Part shown: piece after piece, positions 12,094 to 24,500 of the stretch
Numbering within the stretch: the first letter of the stretch is position 1
Layout: the number at the start of each line of letters is the position of its first letter
NCBI GenBank assembly: GCA_008711295.1
Contig: VUYV01000073.1
Coordinates: 248,001-312,000, forward strand
DNA from: Anarhynchus alexandrinus
Taxonomy: Eukaryota; Chordata; Aves; Charadriiformes; Charadriidae
Length of the DNA stretch: 64,000 nucleotides
Reading direction: 5' to 3'
Made by a program: the position numbers and the translations under genes
The notes under the pieces: model-generated
Seen by the model: only the letters and a program-made list of their open reading frames with translations
Databases searched by the model: none
Told to the model about the DNA's origin: nothing

Positions 12094-13835
12094 ATACTTC
12101 CAAGCGGAAAACTCTCAGGTCAGACTGTCAAGTCATAAACAGAAGAATTCACACAAAAAAGTGAGACTCATGGCCATGCAAAATCTGGTTTGGGTTGGGT
12201 ATTTTTCCCCCTATTCAAAGCACAAGGACCTTCTCCAGGCACTAGGTGTCAATTTACACAAACTTTAGAAATCTTTACAGTCAGGTTTGATTTAAAAAAA
12301 TCAACCCGGGGTTATGCAAACTTCAAAAATGTCTTAGAGACAGTATCTACCAATACAATGTTCCATTAATTTAGTTGCAAGCTTTCATAAGAGTTTTTAA
12401 TAGCAACCAGAGACTGCTTGTTAAAAAGGTTTAGAAATTGTGGTTAATAAGAACCTGAATTTGATGAAATACTTGTAAGTGCTGCTTTGTGTCCTTTTCA
12501 GGAAATTTAATTTACTAACCCACTAACAGTTTCAATCTTGATTTCTGAGGGAAAAAGAAGGACATTTTATATGTTAAAGTTGTGAAATATGATGTAAGGT
12601 TTAAAGAAAAGCAAAACCAAAAGAAACTCAATGCTTTCAAGAGTCTAAATACAGCTATGAATCCACCTGAATCTGAGGACGATTTTAATAAGCTTTAGTA
12701 CTGCAATAGTACCTTGCAGTAATTCTTCTTAATTCAAGAAAAACGAATTTTTGGGAGTCTGCTATTATGCTGAATCCATTCCATGAAGAATCCACTGATT
12801 ATAGGTAGAAACAATCAAACAAAACCAGCTGAAAACATTGGGGAAAAGCCGTAGGACCATATGCTTTTAATGGAATTTTCTGGTAGTCTTCCCCTAGGAA
12901 GAAAATGGGGAGGAGATTCCTATGCTCGGAAGAAATAAAGCTCAAAGTGGAAACCCAAGAACTGAAAAAGCAGAAAAATTGTGATGGAAAGCCTGAAAGA
13001 GCTACATTGATTGGCTATCTCTAGCTAAAACAGGATTGGACTATTAGTACAGGAACAACCATTGTAATGGATTTATGTAATACCAGCATGAAAATAAATT
13101 CCAGAGAATCTCAAAAATCTACTGATTTCAGACTGTCATTGATACTTTTCAGGTTAAGGAAATGTACTGCAATGAGTAACTTTCAACAAGCCTACATGTG
13201 GCAATATGCTAAACTTCAGAGTCCTGGACCAGCACAGAGCCCAGCCACTCTGGGACAACTGCGATAAGTGATTTTTTTTTCTCTATGATGACAGAAATGG
13301 AGAGACCAAGCAATTGCCATAAAAGGCATATGCAAAATAGAGGTTACAGATGCTTGTTGATTTGTTCATCTTTACCAAACAGTTTTAGACAGACTTAAGC
13401 AATGCTTTTCACTTGCTAAAAGTAGCCAGTATAGGCATTTCAGATCCCTTGGTATCTGTTTTATTTGCCTGCATCCAAAGCTTGCTAACATACTGCCAGA
13501 ATCTGCTTATAAATTTACATTTGTTAAGCGGTGTGCCCATAATGCCAATTTACAACGTGAAAGTCAGAAATTATTCTGCAGTGTAATTATGCATCCTGGG
13601 ATAAGAAATGAAGGGCATTGCAGCTTTTAGAGCTAGGATACCTGTCACATTCTCTTACTCTCCAAATTAAAGAAGTTCTTATAGACATCTATTGTTTTAA
13701 CACTTTAAAATTCACTCATACTGAAACTTTTTGACATTTCTCGGACTATTCTTCTTTCTTGGTTCAGCCTTCTTTTTGAGTGTCTTTTCTTCTCTCTCTG
13801 CAGCAGCTTGCTTTCTGAGAAATGGAGTCATGTTT
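12094..13835. other. Unique AT-rich non-coding sequence
   Basis: About 1.7 kb between two CR1 copies. No gene, RNA gene or dispersed repeat recognised; only short, unconvincing open frames. Confidence 0.6.
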
Positions 13836-14115
13836 CATAGAATCATAGTATCTTAGAATAGTCTAGGTTGGAAGGGACCTTTAAGATTGTCAGGTCCAAC
13901 CGTTAACCTCACACTGACAAAACCACCACTAAACCATGTGCCTAAACACCACGTGTACCCATCTTTTAAATACCTCCCAGGATGGCGATTCCACCACTTC
14001 CCTGTGCAGCCTGGTCCAAAGTTTGATAACCCTTTCTGTAAAGAAATTTTTCCTAATATCCACCCTAAACTTCCCCTGGTGCAACTCGAGGCCATTTCCT
14101 CTTGTCCTATTTGCC
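13836..14115 (-). mobile_element. CR1 LINE 3' fragment, second subfamily, antisense
   Basis: The plus strand begins CATAGAATCATAGTATCTTAG (degenerate octamer tail, reversed), then GGTTGGAAGGGACCTTTAAG, GTCCAACCGTTAACCTCACA and CCACCACTAAACCATGTGCC. It continues with CTCCCAGGATGGCGATTCC, ACCACTTCCCTGTGCAGCC and AATTTTTCCTAATATCCACC. The last blocks are the familiar avian CR1 antisense series 'GTGACTCCACCACCTCCC… CTGGTCCAA… TTTTTCCTAATATCC… AAACCTCCCCTGG'. It differs from the copies at 1, 8379, 11928 and 27939 in the tail-proximal region and shares that region with 48841. The left boundary of the element (right end here) is uncertain, about 14100-14128. Several open frames overlap it on both strands; none is a gene. 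Confidence 0.92.
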
Positions 14116-15504
14116 TCTCTTTGCACCCTACATCCTTCCTACCTTAACCTGACCACTTTAATAATTGGCAAAGCCCTACAGTAGACATTAATCTCTTAGG
14201 ACTTCAATAAAAAATGTAGCAAATTATTTCTTTGAGTATCTGTACTCCAGGGTTTCTTGAGTCTGCAGTGAGACTAAAGACAACAGTAAGATGTCTTCTT
14301 TTCACACGACATAGTTTCTGTGCATTAGATGCTTGCATGCTCTTGAACACTTATCATTATAAGGGCAGCAAATAAAAGATCAGTGGAAAGAAATTTTTGC
14401 AGAAACAGGCATTATCCCAGGAGTTAGTTTGAGGCTTAGAGTAATATAGAGATAAAATAGAAAGGCTGTAACCTTCATTCTTCATCTCCTTACAACTTGA
14501 TAGCTTATTCTTCAATTAAACCCTTCTGGCTAAAAAAGGTAACAATATCAACAACAAAAAGAAAACGGAAAGAGGTTATTTTTAAGGCAATCCATAGAAA
14601 AGGTCTTAGAGCTAAATTTAGGATAACACCTTTTTTCTTCAAAAGTAAAATTCAGGGGTTTTTGTTTACTCACAGAATCTTTCAGCTCACAAAACCAGTT
14701 TATTAATCATTTAAAAGCATATTGGAAACAGTGCGACCTACAGAATAGGAGCACAAAGAGATGTAACCTATTGGTGTCTGTAGCTTCCTCCTGTCCTGTG
14801 TTTTCTAACAGACATCAAATGCAGTTTCAGAAATGAATAATTGAGTGCTTAAACTGAAGTTAATATTACATTAAGAGAAAGACAAGAACAAAGAGGAAAC
14901 ATGGGAATCTGCACAGAAAACAGTATAGGACTGTGCCTCTGTTTCAGATAATAGAGACTTCCTTGTGTCTAATTTCCCTCAGTAACATTCTGCAGTTTGG
15001 ATATTTTATCCTCATCATCATCATCATTATTATTATTCCTTCTAAAGAAAAACTCAATCTGAAAATTTCACTGGAGGGACTTCATGTAAATACTCCCATC
15101 CAGAGCAATGTACACAGCCAAGAGAAGCTGCAAGTCTGCCTTACAGTGGAACATGATTTGACAGGCATGGACACAGCACGATAAGACCTTTTTCTCCTTT
15201 ACTGTTTTACTCTAAGAGCTTAAAATTGTCCATCATTTGAGCTAATTAGGTAAGGCTATTGGGATATTTGAGCATCATTCAAACCTATATCATTCTCCTA
15301 CATCTCTGCCCACTGAGTTTTTCAACTGTGCACTTTTGGCCTTATTCATAAAAGAAGTATTGACTTGAAATTGAATAACAGCTTTTTAGTGCTTTTATTG
15401 TTTTATTTGGTTTGGGTTTGGTTTGTTTTTTTACTTAAGTCTGGAACAAAAGCTTTTCTGTCTTTATGCAACTGGTGGATATAATCATTTTTGTTCTGTT
15501 TCTT
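14116..15504. other. Unique AT-rich non-coding sequence
   Basis: No gene recognised. It contains an ATC/ATT microsatellite (listed separately) and a TTGGTTTGGGTTTGG-type G/T-rich run near 15407-15426. Confidence 0.6.
15012..15038. repeat. Compound trinucleotide microsatellite
   Basis: About five TCA/ATC units pass directly into about four ATT units. Compound arrays like this typically arise by point mutation in one unit followed by slippage. Confidence 0.85.
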
Positions 15505-15528
15505 CCCCCCCCCCCCCCCCCCCCCCCC
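15505..15528. repeat. C homopolymer, 24 bases
   Basis: An uninterrupted run of 24 C, followed by a T-rich stretch (about 15559-15577) and then, 60 bases on, the assembly gap. On the minus strand it is a G-run able to form a quadruplex. The exact length should not be trusted, because homopolymers next to gaps are error-prone. Confidence 0.9.
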
Positions 15529-15588
15529 TCATAAAACAACATCTCTATCTCTCACCTTTCTTTTTTTCTTTTTTTTCTCATAAAAATA

Positions 15589-16386
15589 NNNNNNNNNNNN
15601 NNNNNNNNNNNNNNNNNNNNNNNNNNNNNNNNNNNNNNNNNNNNNNNNNNNNNNNNNNNNNNNNNNNNNNNNNNNNNNNNNNNNNNNNNNNNNNNNNNNN
15701 NNNNNNNNNNNNNNNNNNNNNNNNNNNNNNNNNNNNNNNNNNNNNNNNNNNNNNNNNNNNNNNNNNNNNNNNNNNNNNNNNNNNNNNNNNNNNNNNNNNN
15801 NNNNNNNNNNNNNNNNNNNNNNNNNNNNNNNNNNNNNNNNNNNNNNNNNNNNNNNNNNNNNNNNNNNNNNNNNNNNNNNNNNNNNNNNNNNNNNNNNNNN
15901 NNNNNNNNNNNNNNNNNNNNNNNNNNNNNNNNNNNNNNNNNNNNNNNNNNNNNNNNNNNNNNNNNNNNNNNNNNNNNNNNNNNNNNNNNNNNNNNNNNNN
16001 NNNNNNNNNNNNNNNNNNNNNNNNNNNNNNNNNNNNNNNNNNNNNNNNNNNNNNNNNNNNNNNNNNNNNNNNNNNNNNNNNNNNNNNNNNNNNNNNNNNN
16101 NNNNNNNNNNNNNNNNNNNNNNNNNNNNNNNNNNNNNNNNNNNNNNNNNNNNNNNNNNNNNNNNNNNNNNNNNNNNNNNNNNNNNNNNNNNNNNNNNNNN
16201 NNNNNNNNNNNNNNNNNNNNNNNNNNNNNNNNNNNNNNNNNNNNNNNNNNNNNNNNNNNNNNNNNNNNNNNNNNNNNNNNNNNNNNNNNNNNNNNNNNNN
16301 NNNNNNNNNNNNNNNNNNNNNNNNNNNNNNNNNNNNNNNNNNNNNNNNNNNNNNNNNNNNNNNNNNNNNNNNNNNNNNNNNNNNNN
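15589..16386. other. Assembly gap (798 N)
   Basis: A continuous run of N. The length is not a round placeholder, so it is probably an estimated gap size. The apparent 282-345 codon open frames across it are artefacts of translating N. Confidence 0.99.
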
Positions 16387-16398
16387 CCCCCCCCCCCC
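16387..16398. repeat. C homopolymer at right edge of gap
   Basis: Twelve C immediately follow the last N. Together with the 24-C run left of the gap, this indicates that a C-rich low-complexity tract probably broke the assembly. Confidence 0.9.
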
Positions 16399-18803
16399 AC
16401 TGTGAAAAAGAAACCTGTTTCCTTTCTGAAGTTGGAATTTTTAAATTCAAGTGTAAATAATTTAAAATATTTTAAATTTTACCTAGTTAAAATGCTCGAG
16501 ACACATTGCTAAGGATGAAAAAAAACCCTCATTATTTTATCAGGTAAGTAAAACAGCTAATTATGGTTGCATTTAAAACAGAAAAAAAAAAGTTTTCTTG
16601 CTCCTCTTCAAGTCACTTGTGTTTTCACAAGAATTGTATGTCCACACCATACATCATCATCATCTACTTGTTCATGTATTATGGTAATGATAAGTGAAAG
16701 TGATATAAAGCCTGATTTTAAAGTGCTAACCAAAGATTTTGCTTCTCTGCCCCCAAAGAGATTATAGCCTTATGATCTCCATTTCATATGGAATTTCTGC
16801 TCAGTCACTATTTGCATTCTATTTTCTATATATGTCTCTACCCCTACTTTTCCAGCACTGATGGGTACTCACACAATACAAAAAAATAAAAATGAGAATG
16901 AGGAAATGAAGTTCTGCCAAAGCAATCCTGTAAAAATGTGAAACAGCGTTCCCCAAAGGTTTACTAGTGAAAAAATATGGGTTGCTTTTCATGGAGACCA
17001 TATCCCTGCCTAATTTCAAACCCCTGCTCTGGAGTGTGGTGTCTTTTAAATAAAAGTCTCCAGTTTTTTTCATGTGGGGAAACAAATATCTCTTTTCCCT
17101 TCCTCCCTCATGTCCCAGGAAACATCTGGCCCAATTTTTTTGTTGAAATGTTCTGAAGAATCCTCACCCTGAGGTACAGCTCACTGGGAAAATTATTACC
17201 CCAGCTCTTAAAGTTTGTTGAAGTAATAGGTTATTGAAAACAGAATAGCCTAGAGAAGCACAATTCCCACAATGAGGAGAGCAACATGTCATTAAAAAAG
17301 GAATATTATCTGTATTTGAGTCTCTTGAAAAACATCAGAAGAATATTCTTCACTAAGAAAATTTTGATACTTAGAAGAAAAGGAAGATTGGTACCACAAA
17401 AAGTTTTTTACTACATGTTGATTTCTGTTGATTTAATGTGCTTAAGACTTGAGCTCTAATTAATGACACTCATGACACCAACTCACTTTGATGAACTCTG
17501 TCCTTGCTGTTATGGTAGCATGGCCTTTCTCGTCTGAAGAAGTAGATGAGTAAGTACAGAGTACAGAAGGGACTTTGTCTTAATTCTGAATGAACACTCT
17601 ACTAGATTATTTCATGTTAATATTTCCTTTATTCTTTTCCATCTCTCCTCTCTCTTTTTAAATCAGTATTTTTATTTTTTAATATTGCCTGGAAATTCTG
17701 CTATCAGTATGAGTAATTTCAAATAAGCCGTTTTCTGTTGATTGGATAATATATTCATTTCTAACATCATTGTAGATCTAACAACAGTAGTTGTTCCTTT
17801 CTAACAGAAAAAGAGAAAAAATCAGCTTTTTCTGTCTAATTCAACTACCAAGTAGAACACAATTGGTTCAGTTAATATAACTCATCTATTAAAAAAAATG
17901 TACTCGGATAAAAGATATGCATTTTCCTGCCTGTAGACATTGATCTTTCATTGATATGGAAACTTTTATTTACAACAGTCTGATGGCATTGTTTACAGGT
18001 GTTGCGTAATATTATTGACAAGAATAGGGTTGTTTATATAAGCAGAATCGTTGTGTGCAAAATAGCCTCATATCTACATGTGCTTGTTCATGCAGTATAA
18101 GTCTACTTACTGCAGGCTACAGTATTTGATCCATAGATATCAGCATTCAGCTGGCAATTTGATTTAGAAAATATAGCCTGAAAATAGCTTCATTTCACAT
18201 ATATTACTTTCTGACTGCTGCTGTGATTTCTCAGCCAGAGTCCAGCTGTGGAAATGTTAAAACTATTCATCAGGCATGAATATTCATCAGAGTGGTATTC
18301 TTATTTTCCTACACATCCCTGGCATGGCAGACACAACCGCCAGGTGAGAGGTGTGAATAAACCTTCCAACTCTCTTAAAAAGTAAAATCCCCCCCACACA
18401 CACACTCAGGCACATCAGGAAGCCCAGTGAATTATGCCTGTGCGGTTGAAAGGCAATACCTTCTGCGTCCTCCTGATGCAGCTGTATTCAACGTGCTATT
18501 TGTCATATCAGGGGATCAGTCTGAAAGAAAATGCCAATCCCAAATAATTACAAAATCATGACTCAAGCTTCCCAACTCCTGAGCTCAGTTTAAAATCACG
18601 AAGGTTTTTTAAAGGAATTATTTATACTTGCTTTAACAGATTCAAGTCTTTAGGGACTAAATGACAAATTAAAACATGCTGGTTTTAAATAGAGGTTGAG
18701 ACTGACGAGTAATCAGAGGATCTGGAGCTTCAAAAAAAGCCAATAAAACACAAAGACTTGTAAAACTGAAGCTAAAATGGTGAAACTGCTCTGCTATAAA
18801 TGT
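16399..18803. other. Unique non-coding sequence, possible conserved element
   Basis: No gene or dispersed repeat recognised. A short C-run followed by a CA microsatellite lies at 18389-18405. The stretch about 18120-18600 has the look of a conserved non-coding element (see findings), which cannot be tested without alignments. Confidence 0.5.
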
Positions 18804-18836
18804 TCATTGACTTCAGCAGGATTGGGATTTGGGTCC
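18804..18836 (+). repeat. Fragment of an ancient amniote repeat
   Basis: The word CATTGACTTCAGCAGGATTG followed by GGATTTGGGTCC resembles a dispersed repeat I recall from bird, crocodile and turtle genomes (the 'CATTGACTTCAATGGGA…GGATCAGGCCC' type). It is short, and I cannot assign a family name with certainty. Confidence 0.4.
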
Positions 18837-19065
18837 AACCACAAAGAAAGGCATACTATCTCAAAAGCCAATTCTGTAAGCCCGACTAATTTCATGCCAC
18901 ATATCCTGTTGAGTTCAAAAGATGACATAGGGTGAAAACTGTGTATCTTGCATCCTGAATAAAAAAAAATGCAGGGTAAGGCTTGCTGCTTCCAGCAGTG
19001 CAGTTCCTGATGCTGCATCACGCATGACATTCCTCAAGGCTGAGTCCTGGCACCAGACCCATAGT

Positions 19066-19138
19066 TGGCATAAGCCAGTACAACTGTATTGATTTTGGTG
19101 GAGCTACAGTATTTGACATCAACTAAAGATAAGGCCCA
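19066..19138 (+). repeat. Fragment of an ancient amniote repeat
   Basis: GGCATAAGCCAGTACAACTG, TTGATTTTGGTGGAGCTACA and AAAGATAAGGCCC line up in order with an old archosaur/turtle interspersed repeat pattern ('…CATTGACTTCAGTGGAGCTACACTGATTTACACCAGCTGAGGATCTGGCCC'-like, from memory). It lies 230 bp from the similar fragment at 18804, in the same orientation, so both may belong to one decayed copy. Confidence 0.5.
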
Positions 19139-21441
19139 TTAACTTCCTATTGTCTCTGGATCATCTGCCCATAGCTTTGCCCTGATACATATTCATATGG
19201 TAATGGAGTTAATACGAAAATCATTGTCTGGCAATATTCAACAAGAATAAAATCTGTTCTGTGGCAGAAGTGCTGTGTGCAGCCTGTATGCCATTTGTGT
19301 CCTAGGTTTTTCTTCTATACAAGCCTTGTATAAGACTTTTCTTTAGGACAGGATTCAACTCCTATTGAATATTTGTCTGAGAAGGAAAACCAAAAAACAA
19401 ACAAGCAAGCAAACCAGGCATAAAGCATTTTTCTAGTGTTACCTGGAATGAATGCAACAAAAAGTACTGCTTCAACAACAATGTGCTTAAGGTAATTATT
19501 TGTCACTTACAGTTTTTGATTCAGATACATGAAGTTGATATTGGAGAAAAAAATTATGTATCTGATTTGATTAGCATGAATTAAAAGACATTTAAAAATA
19601 AAATACCAGTTTGAGTTAAAACAGACTTACTCTTTTTCAAAAGAATACCAAATAAAGTCCTAAAAGTACCGTGCTTCACTTGGTCTTTGCTTGACAGGAC
19701 AGCTTTTCTTGTTCTGTAACTCCAAAGCCACCATTACAGACATTTATTTTCTGGCATTATAGAACTTTTCTAAAACATCCCAGAAAGCTCAGTGCCACTT
19801 TAAAGAATTCACAGAATTATCATCAATAATTAATAGATACCCTGTTAAACTCTACTGTCCTGCTTACAACAGGAGACTGCTACCCATCCTGAAATTATCA
19901 GGGTAAAACACCTACAAAGACAGACAAGAATTATTTATTTTCTGTACATTAGTCAATAATTTTCTTTTTGGTTCCTGCCCCCTCCGCCACAAGACTGGTA
20001 TTTCTTACCCACTAATCTGTGTTCCATTTCCATGGCCCAGGAACTAGTAACCAGAACTATGAGAATAATCCTTTTTTAAATTATTATTTTATTCTAACCA
20101 GTGTGGCAAACAAAGGAAGCGGAAAAAATTCAGCAATCTGTTCCTCTCTTTTCTTTCCTCAGTTAAAAGGGTCAAACCCCCACATCTCTTTCAATTAACA
20201 CAAAAAACTTAACTTGGGCATCTATTTAAAAAGAAATCAAGAAGGACCATCTGATTACTTAAGTATTCTGACATATTTTTTCACAGTCACTCCCAATGAA
20301 GCTGTATCATTTTGTATAAATTATTAAACCGCCACAGGAACCCAGAAGTCCATTTCTGAATTAAATTTACTAACCAGTCATTGTCTGTCTTTCCTTCGTT
20401 GACTATTTAAATAAGTTAATTTAAGCAGATGTCATACCAAAGATGGTTTCTTATATTTCGGCATATCCAGAGAGGCACATCTGGCACGGACCTGCATTTC
20501 TCTTCATGGGAATGACAGCTTTTGGGCACCAGGAGGTTACAAGATGAAGAGACATGGAGTAACACTAGCTTTTAGCTTGAGCTTTCATCACCTAGCTAGT
20601 GCACAAGGAAGAAGTAATTAAAACATGATATATCTCAGCTGTTTTGGACACGCGTATGCATCCATATATATGTATGCACATGTGTATGTATGTAAATATA
20701 GAAATACATGATCAGGTCAAGTAGGATGAATCTCAGATCCTGTGGGATGAATCCCACCCACTTGCTCTCAAGGTAGCTGTAGGCAAGGCTTAGAATGGGT
20801 GAGATGAAGGTGCCATTCAGGAAGATTGAGAGGATAGTCATCAGCTTATTTAAAAGATGTCACTTAGGCAGCCCCAGTTTATATTGCTCCTCATAAATCT
20901 GCTCCAGTCTGGAATAAAAAAGCAAATGGTGTGGGCTTCAACTTGAATGTCTCGCATCATAACAGACAATTTTAATTGCCAGAGTACAGCGACTTCCAAA
21001 ATATTTTTTCTGTCAGTTCTTTTTGTTATACAATGTATCAAGTATCTGGTAATAAAACAGTATGTTAGTGATCCTCTACTTTGCTAGGACACGTTATGAA
21101 ATTGGGACCTTTGTATTCAGATGCTCTAAGTAGGGGAAGGATGTGAACTTGACTCATCATTTTTCTAACCTCTGAGCTACACACAGTACTATTGGTTTAT
21201 GGAGAACTGAGCCCTGACTTAATTTGGTTCAAACAGATGAACAATTTGCAAATGACTGAAATTGTATTTCTGGCTAGTGTGGGCAAGAAGATACCAAACA
21301 ACAATATATATCAAACAAGCTAAAAACTGTACACTGAAATAACAGTAGTTTGGTAAGCACCGGTAAGATTTTTGATGCTACAGAAGCACCATTTCCAAAA
21401 GCATTTTACTTACAGAGGCTCATTAATCCTACTGAAAGCTA
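19139..21441. other. Unique non-coding sequence with TA/TG-rich patch
   Basis: No gene recognised. Contains alternating purine-pyrimidine DNA at 20648-20694, listed separately. Open frames are short and unconvincing. Confidence 0.55.
20648..20694. repeat. Alternating purine-pyrimidine tract (interrupted)
   Basis: Two strictly alternating segments, 20648-20661 (14 bases, containing CGCG) and 20663-20694 (32 bases of CA/TA/TG steps), separated by one base out of phase. Such DNA is prone to Z-form and slippage; it is a degenerate TA/TG microsatellite. Confidence 0.8.
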
Positions 21442-21598
21442 AAGGGACTTAGGCTAGATTGATTTCAGTGGGAGTTAGTCACTTTGAAAATCTCATTAGG
21501 GTACCTGTCTACACCTTTATACTCCCTACTTAAATGCTTTTAACATTCGGCTGCTAAGTCCCTTTTCAAAATGAAGGCTTAGGCTCTGAAACTACATA
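21442..21598 (+). repeat. Ancient amniote repeat, decayed
   Basis: GGGACTTAGGCTAGATTGAT, TTTCAGTGGGAGTTAGTCAC, TTTGAAAATCTCATTAGGG and later CTAAGTCCCTTTTCAAAATG follow the wording of a known old reptile/bird repeat family characterised by 'GATTTCAATGGGAGTTAGGCACCTAA' and 'TTTGAAAATC'. The family name and exact ends cannot be fixed by eye. Confidence 0.5.
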
Positions 21599-24500
21599 GA
21601 CTTAGATTGTTAAAGATATTTATTATTTTCCAGTGTTTTCAGTGGAAATGAGGTACCTAGATGCCTTTCAAAATTTTACTATTATCAAAGTTAAAATTGA
21701 AAAGTACAGTTAGGTAACAAAAAGGATTTGTAACATCTGAGATTATATAGCATGTTTCCCTGACCATTATTTTTCCCATTTTCCAATAAAAGCAGTATTC
21801 TGCTCAAAATTAAGCCATTCTTTTCTGTGTTTGTGTACCAGACATACTGCTCCGGTGCAGGAAGGACAGAAAGAAATGTTCTAATTGGGAGAAACGCATG
21901 GAGACTCAGAGCAGTGAGCTTTGCCATCTCATCTGACATGTATAATGGCTCAGAAGCACATCACAAATCCGACATGCAATGACTGCAACAGCTGAGAATC
22001 AGCGTGCAGTGCCACTGCATGACACACTGTGCAGCTCAGAGCGATAGGCTGTGCCATCCCATACCACAGGTTCACACATATATAGACGTTCCTCTCAATT
22101 TTTATTTAGGGTAGAAGGAAAAAAAAAAAAAGAGGGGGAGGAAAAAAGAATGGATCAGGGTTCAATGTTCAAACACAACTCCAGGTCAGGGTGCACATTT
22201 TGCATATGTCCTGATCACTCAAGAGCTGCATTAATTTATGGAGAGTTTGGGATTGCTTGTTTATGCTGTTTCTAGGAGGATTTATGTTTAACGCAGGATT
22301 TCTGCAAAATGCTTTGTGGTCCCCTCAGTTTCTTTTGGAAAATAATAACTAGATTGAATGGAGCACTTTAGAAGATATTTCATTTCTTGGCTTTTGAAAT
22401 CAATATTTTTCACATTGTCATGAATATTTTTTGTAAAAGCCTTGGCAGCTATTTTTGTTCATTGTAATTGTGGCTATAGGTGAAGATGGAGTACCTTTCT
22501 CTCATTATTAAGAGCTTAGTAGCCCTGAGCTAAAGGCTGCAATTCTTCATGTCACCACTGTGGTGGCAAATAAGATTTTCCATTTAGTTTCTAGTAACCT
22601 CATTTGTCAAAGAGACTGTATTTCAAGTTTATATAGATTTAAGGCAAACAAAACTGGACAGTTAAATGCTTCTTTTGTCATAAATTGAATTAATCCATTA
22701 GCAAAGAATTAAACTAATGGAACATTAACATTGCTGATACGCTGGCCTATTTTCAGACTTTGTGTAAAGAAGGTTTGTGAAGTTAATATAAAAGCTAAAT
22801 CATTTTTTCATTAATGACAGTTTCAGCACACTGCCAGCACACTCTCATGCACTGACATGAGTTTCATCCAAAATTATGGATATATTTTTCTCCATGGAAT
22901 CTTTCCTCTTTCTTTACACTTCATGTTTTTAATTTGTGTGTGTGTGTGTGCATGTGTGTGCATGCACGCAACAATCAGGAGTGTGGCTCATATGAAATCT
23001 GGCACAGATGCTTAAAAAACTTTAACAGCAGTGTTCTGTTAAAAAGAGAGATCTGTTCTCTAGGTTTTTTTCCTTTTTTCTCCCCTCCCCCTTAATCTTC
23101 CTTATTTTTTCCCAATGGTGGTTGAGATAGAAAAGGTCATGTTAGCAGATAAGAAATGCTAACTCCCTCTCAATCTTCATATGACATGCCTTCTGCGCTT
23201 GGCGACTAACCCTCACTTCGATGGATAGTGCGCACTAAGGGACTCTGGCTGAAGTTTCTAATCAATGCTAGTGTAGAAATGTGACTGAGGCACTTTCATA
23301 CACACTATCTTAACCAATACCACTTGTCAGCTGGTTTAGATTATGCCAACTGAAACCCATAACTGGTTGTTTTAGCTGCAGGTTTGTGATTTGATGCCAT
23401 TTAAAATTCAGTGAAAGCATGAAATTGCAAATGACTCGCAAAATGAAATTAACATAGCCTGCATAGCATCCAGTGTACTGTGTGTTCTTCCCCCTTCCTC
23501 TCACATCCATTTCTGTTCCTTTAGGGCTCTTGAGAAGCATTTGAAAATTTGGGGTGGTGGGACAGCACTTTTCACATCATGATGCAAACCGTTAGGGATT
23601 CCCAGTGGCAACTGTGGGGATTAGGATTTCTGAACTTCCAAAACTTTGATTAGGCATGATAGAAAGGGATGTAAGATTATACAATTATTTTTATTCTACT
23701 ATGCTCCTGTTGAGTGCAAACAGTGAAAAAACCTCCACATTTTTACAGTGGAGATTATGCTTATGAATAAAACTGAGTCATGTCCCATGATGGAAAAGGC
23801 TATAGTTAGAATAATTTCTTGTGTCATATCGGAGTGGGGAAGTTCATGACCTTTGATATTATTCTGAGCGCTTTCTGGCTATGCTTTGTAAACAAATTTT
23901 CAGCAATTTCAAATTTATTCTTCCTTATGCTAATAAAATTACTTTCAGTCTTTCAATATTCATTCAAATTCAGGAAGAAACTGAAACTTAATGAAGCTTT
24001 TTAGATCGTGTATTTCTGTTAATTCCTCGTTATCTTGATGACAGAAAAAAAGAATCAAACTTTAGGAGTTAATGTTTGCATTTTATTTTTTATTTTAGTT
24101 CTGCTCATTTCTCCAAAAATATCTATTGCTTAAGTTTCATATGATAGACTGATTATTTTTATACTTTCATTTTTGTTTCTTCTCAGGAACTGAAATATTA
24201 GTGACTAGACTTTTGAAAATCCACTTTGTCACTTACTAAGCAGTTACGAAATTATTAGATTTCTATAATAGAAAGGTATTTGATTTGTGTCATTATTATT
24301 AAAAATAGTATTTTCTTGGCAACAATAGTCTGAAAAATGAGTCTTAGATGAAGAAAGCATTTTGTTTTCGACTTTTGATTCAATTCAGATTCAAAAAAAT
24401 GGATCTATCCTTATGTCATTTCGGGAAGGCTGTTTGATCTGACAGGGGTAACATTTCTTTTCCCATTGCATAACAAATAAAATAACAAGAACAAATCAAA

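Noticed and set aside
13853..14184. Several open frames on both strands
   Set aside because: All derive from or overlap the antisense CR1 at 13836-14115.
15423..16460. Open frames of 282-345 codons
   Set aside because: They consist almost entirely of N from the assembly gap.
21130..21195. GTGAACTTGACTCATC…CTAACCTCTGAGCTACACA resembles an antisense MIR head
   Set aside because: Match limited to a few short words; not enough to separate from chance.
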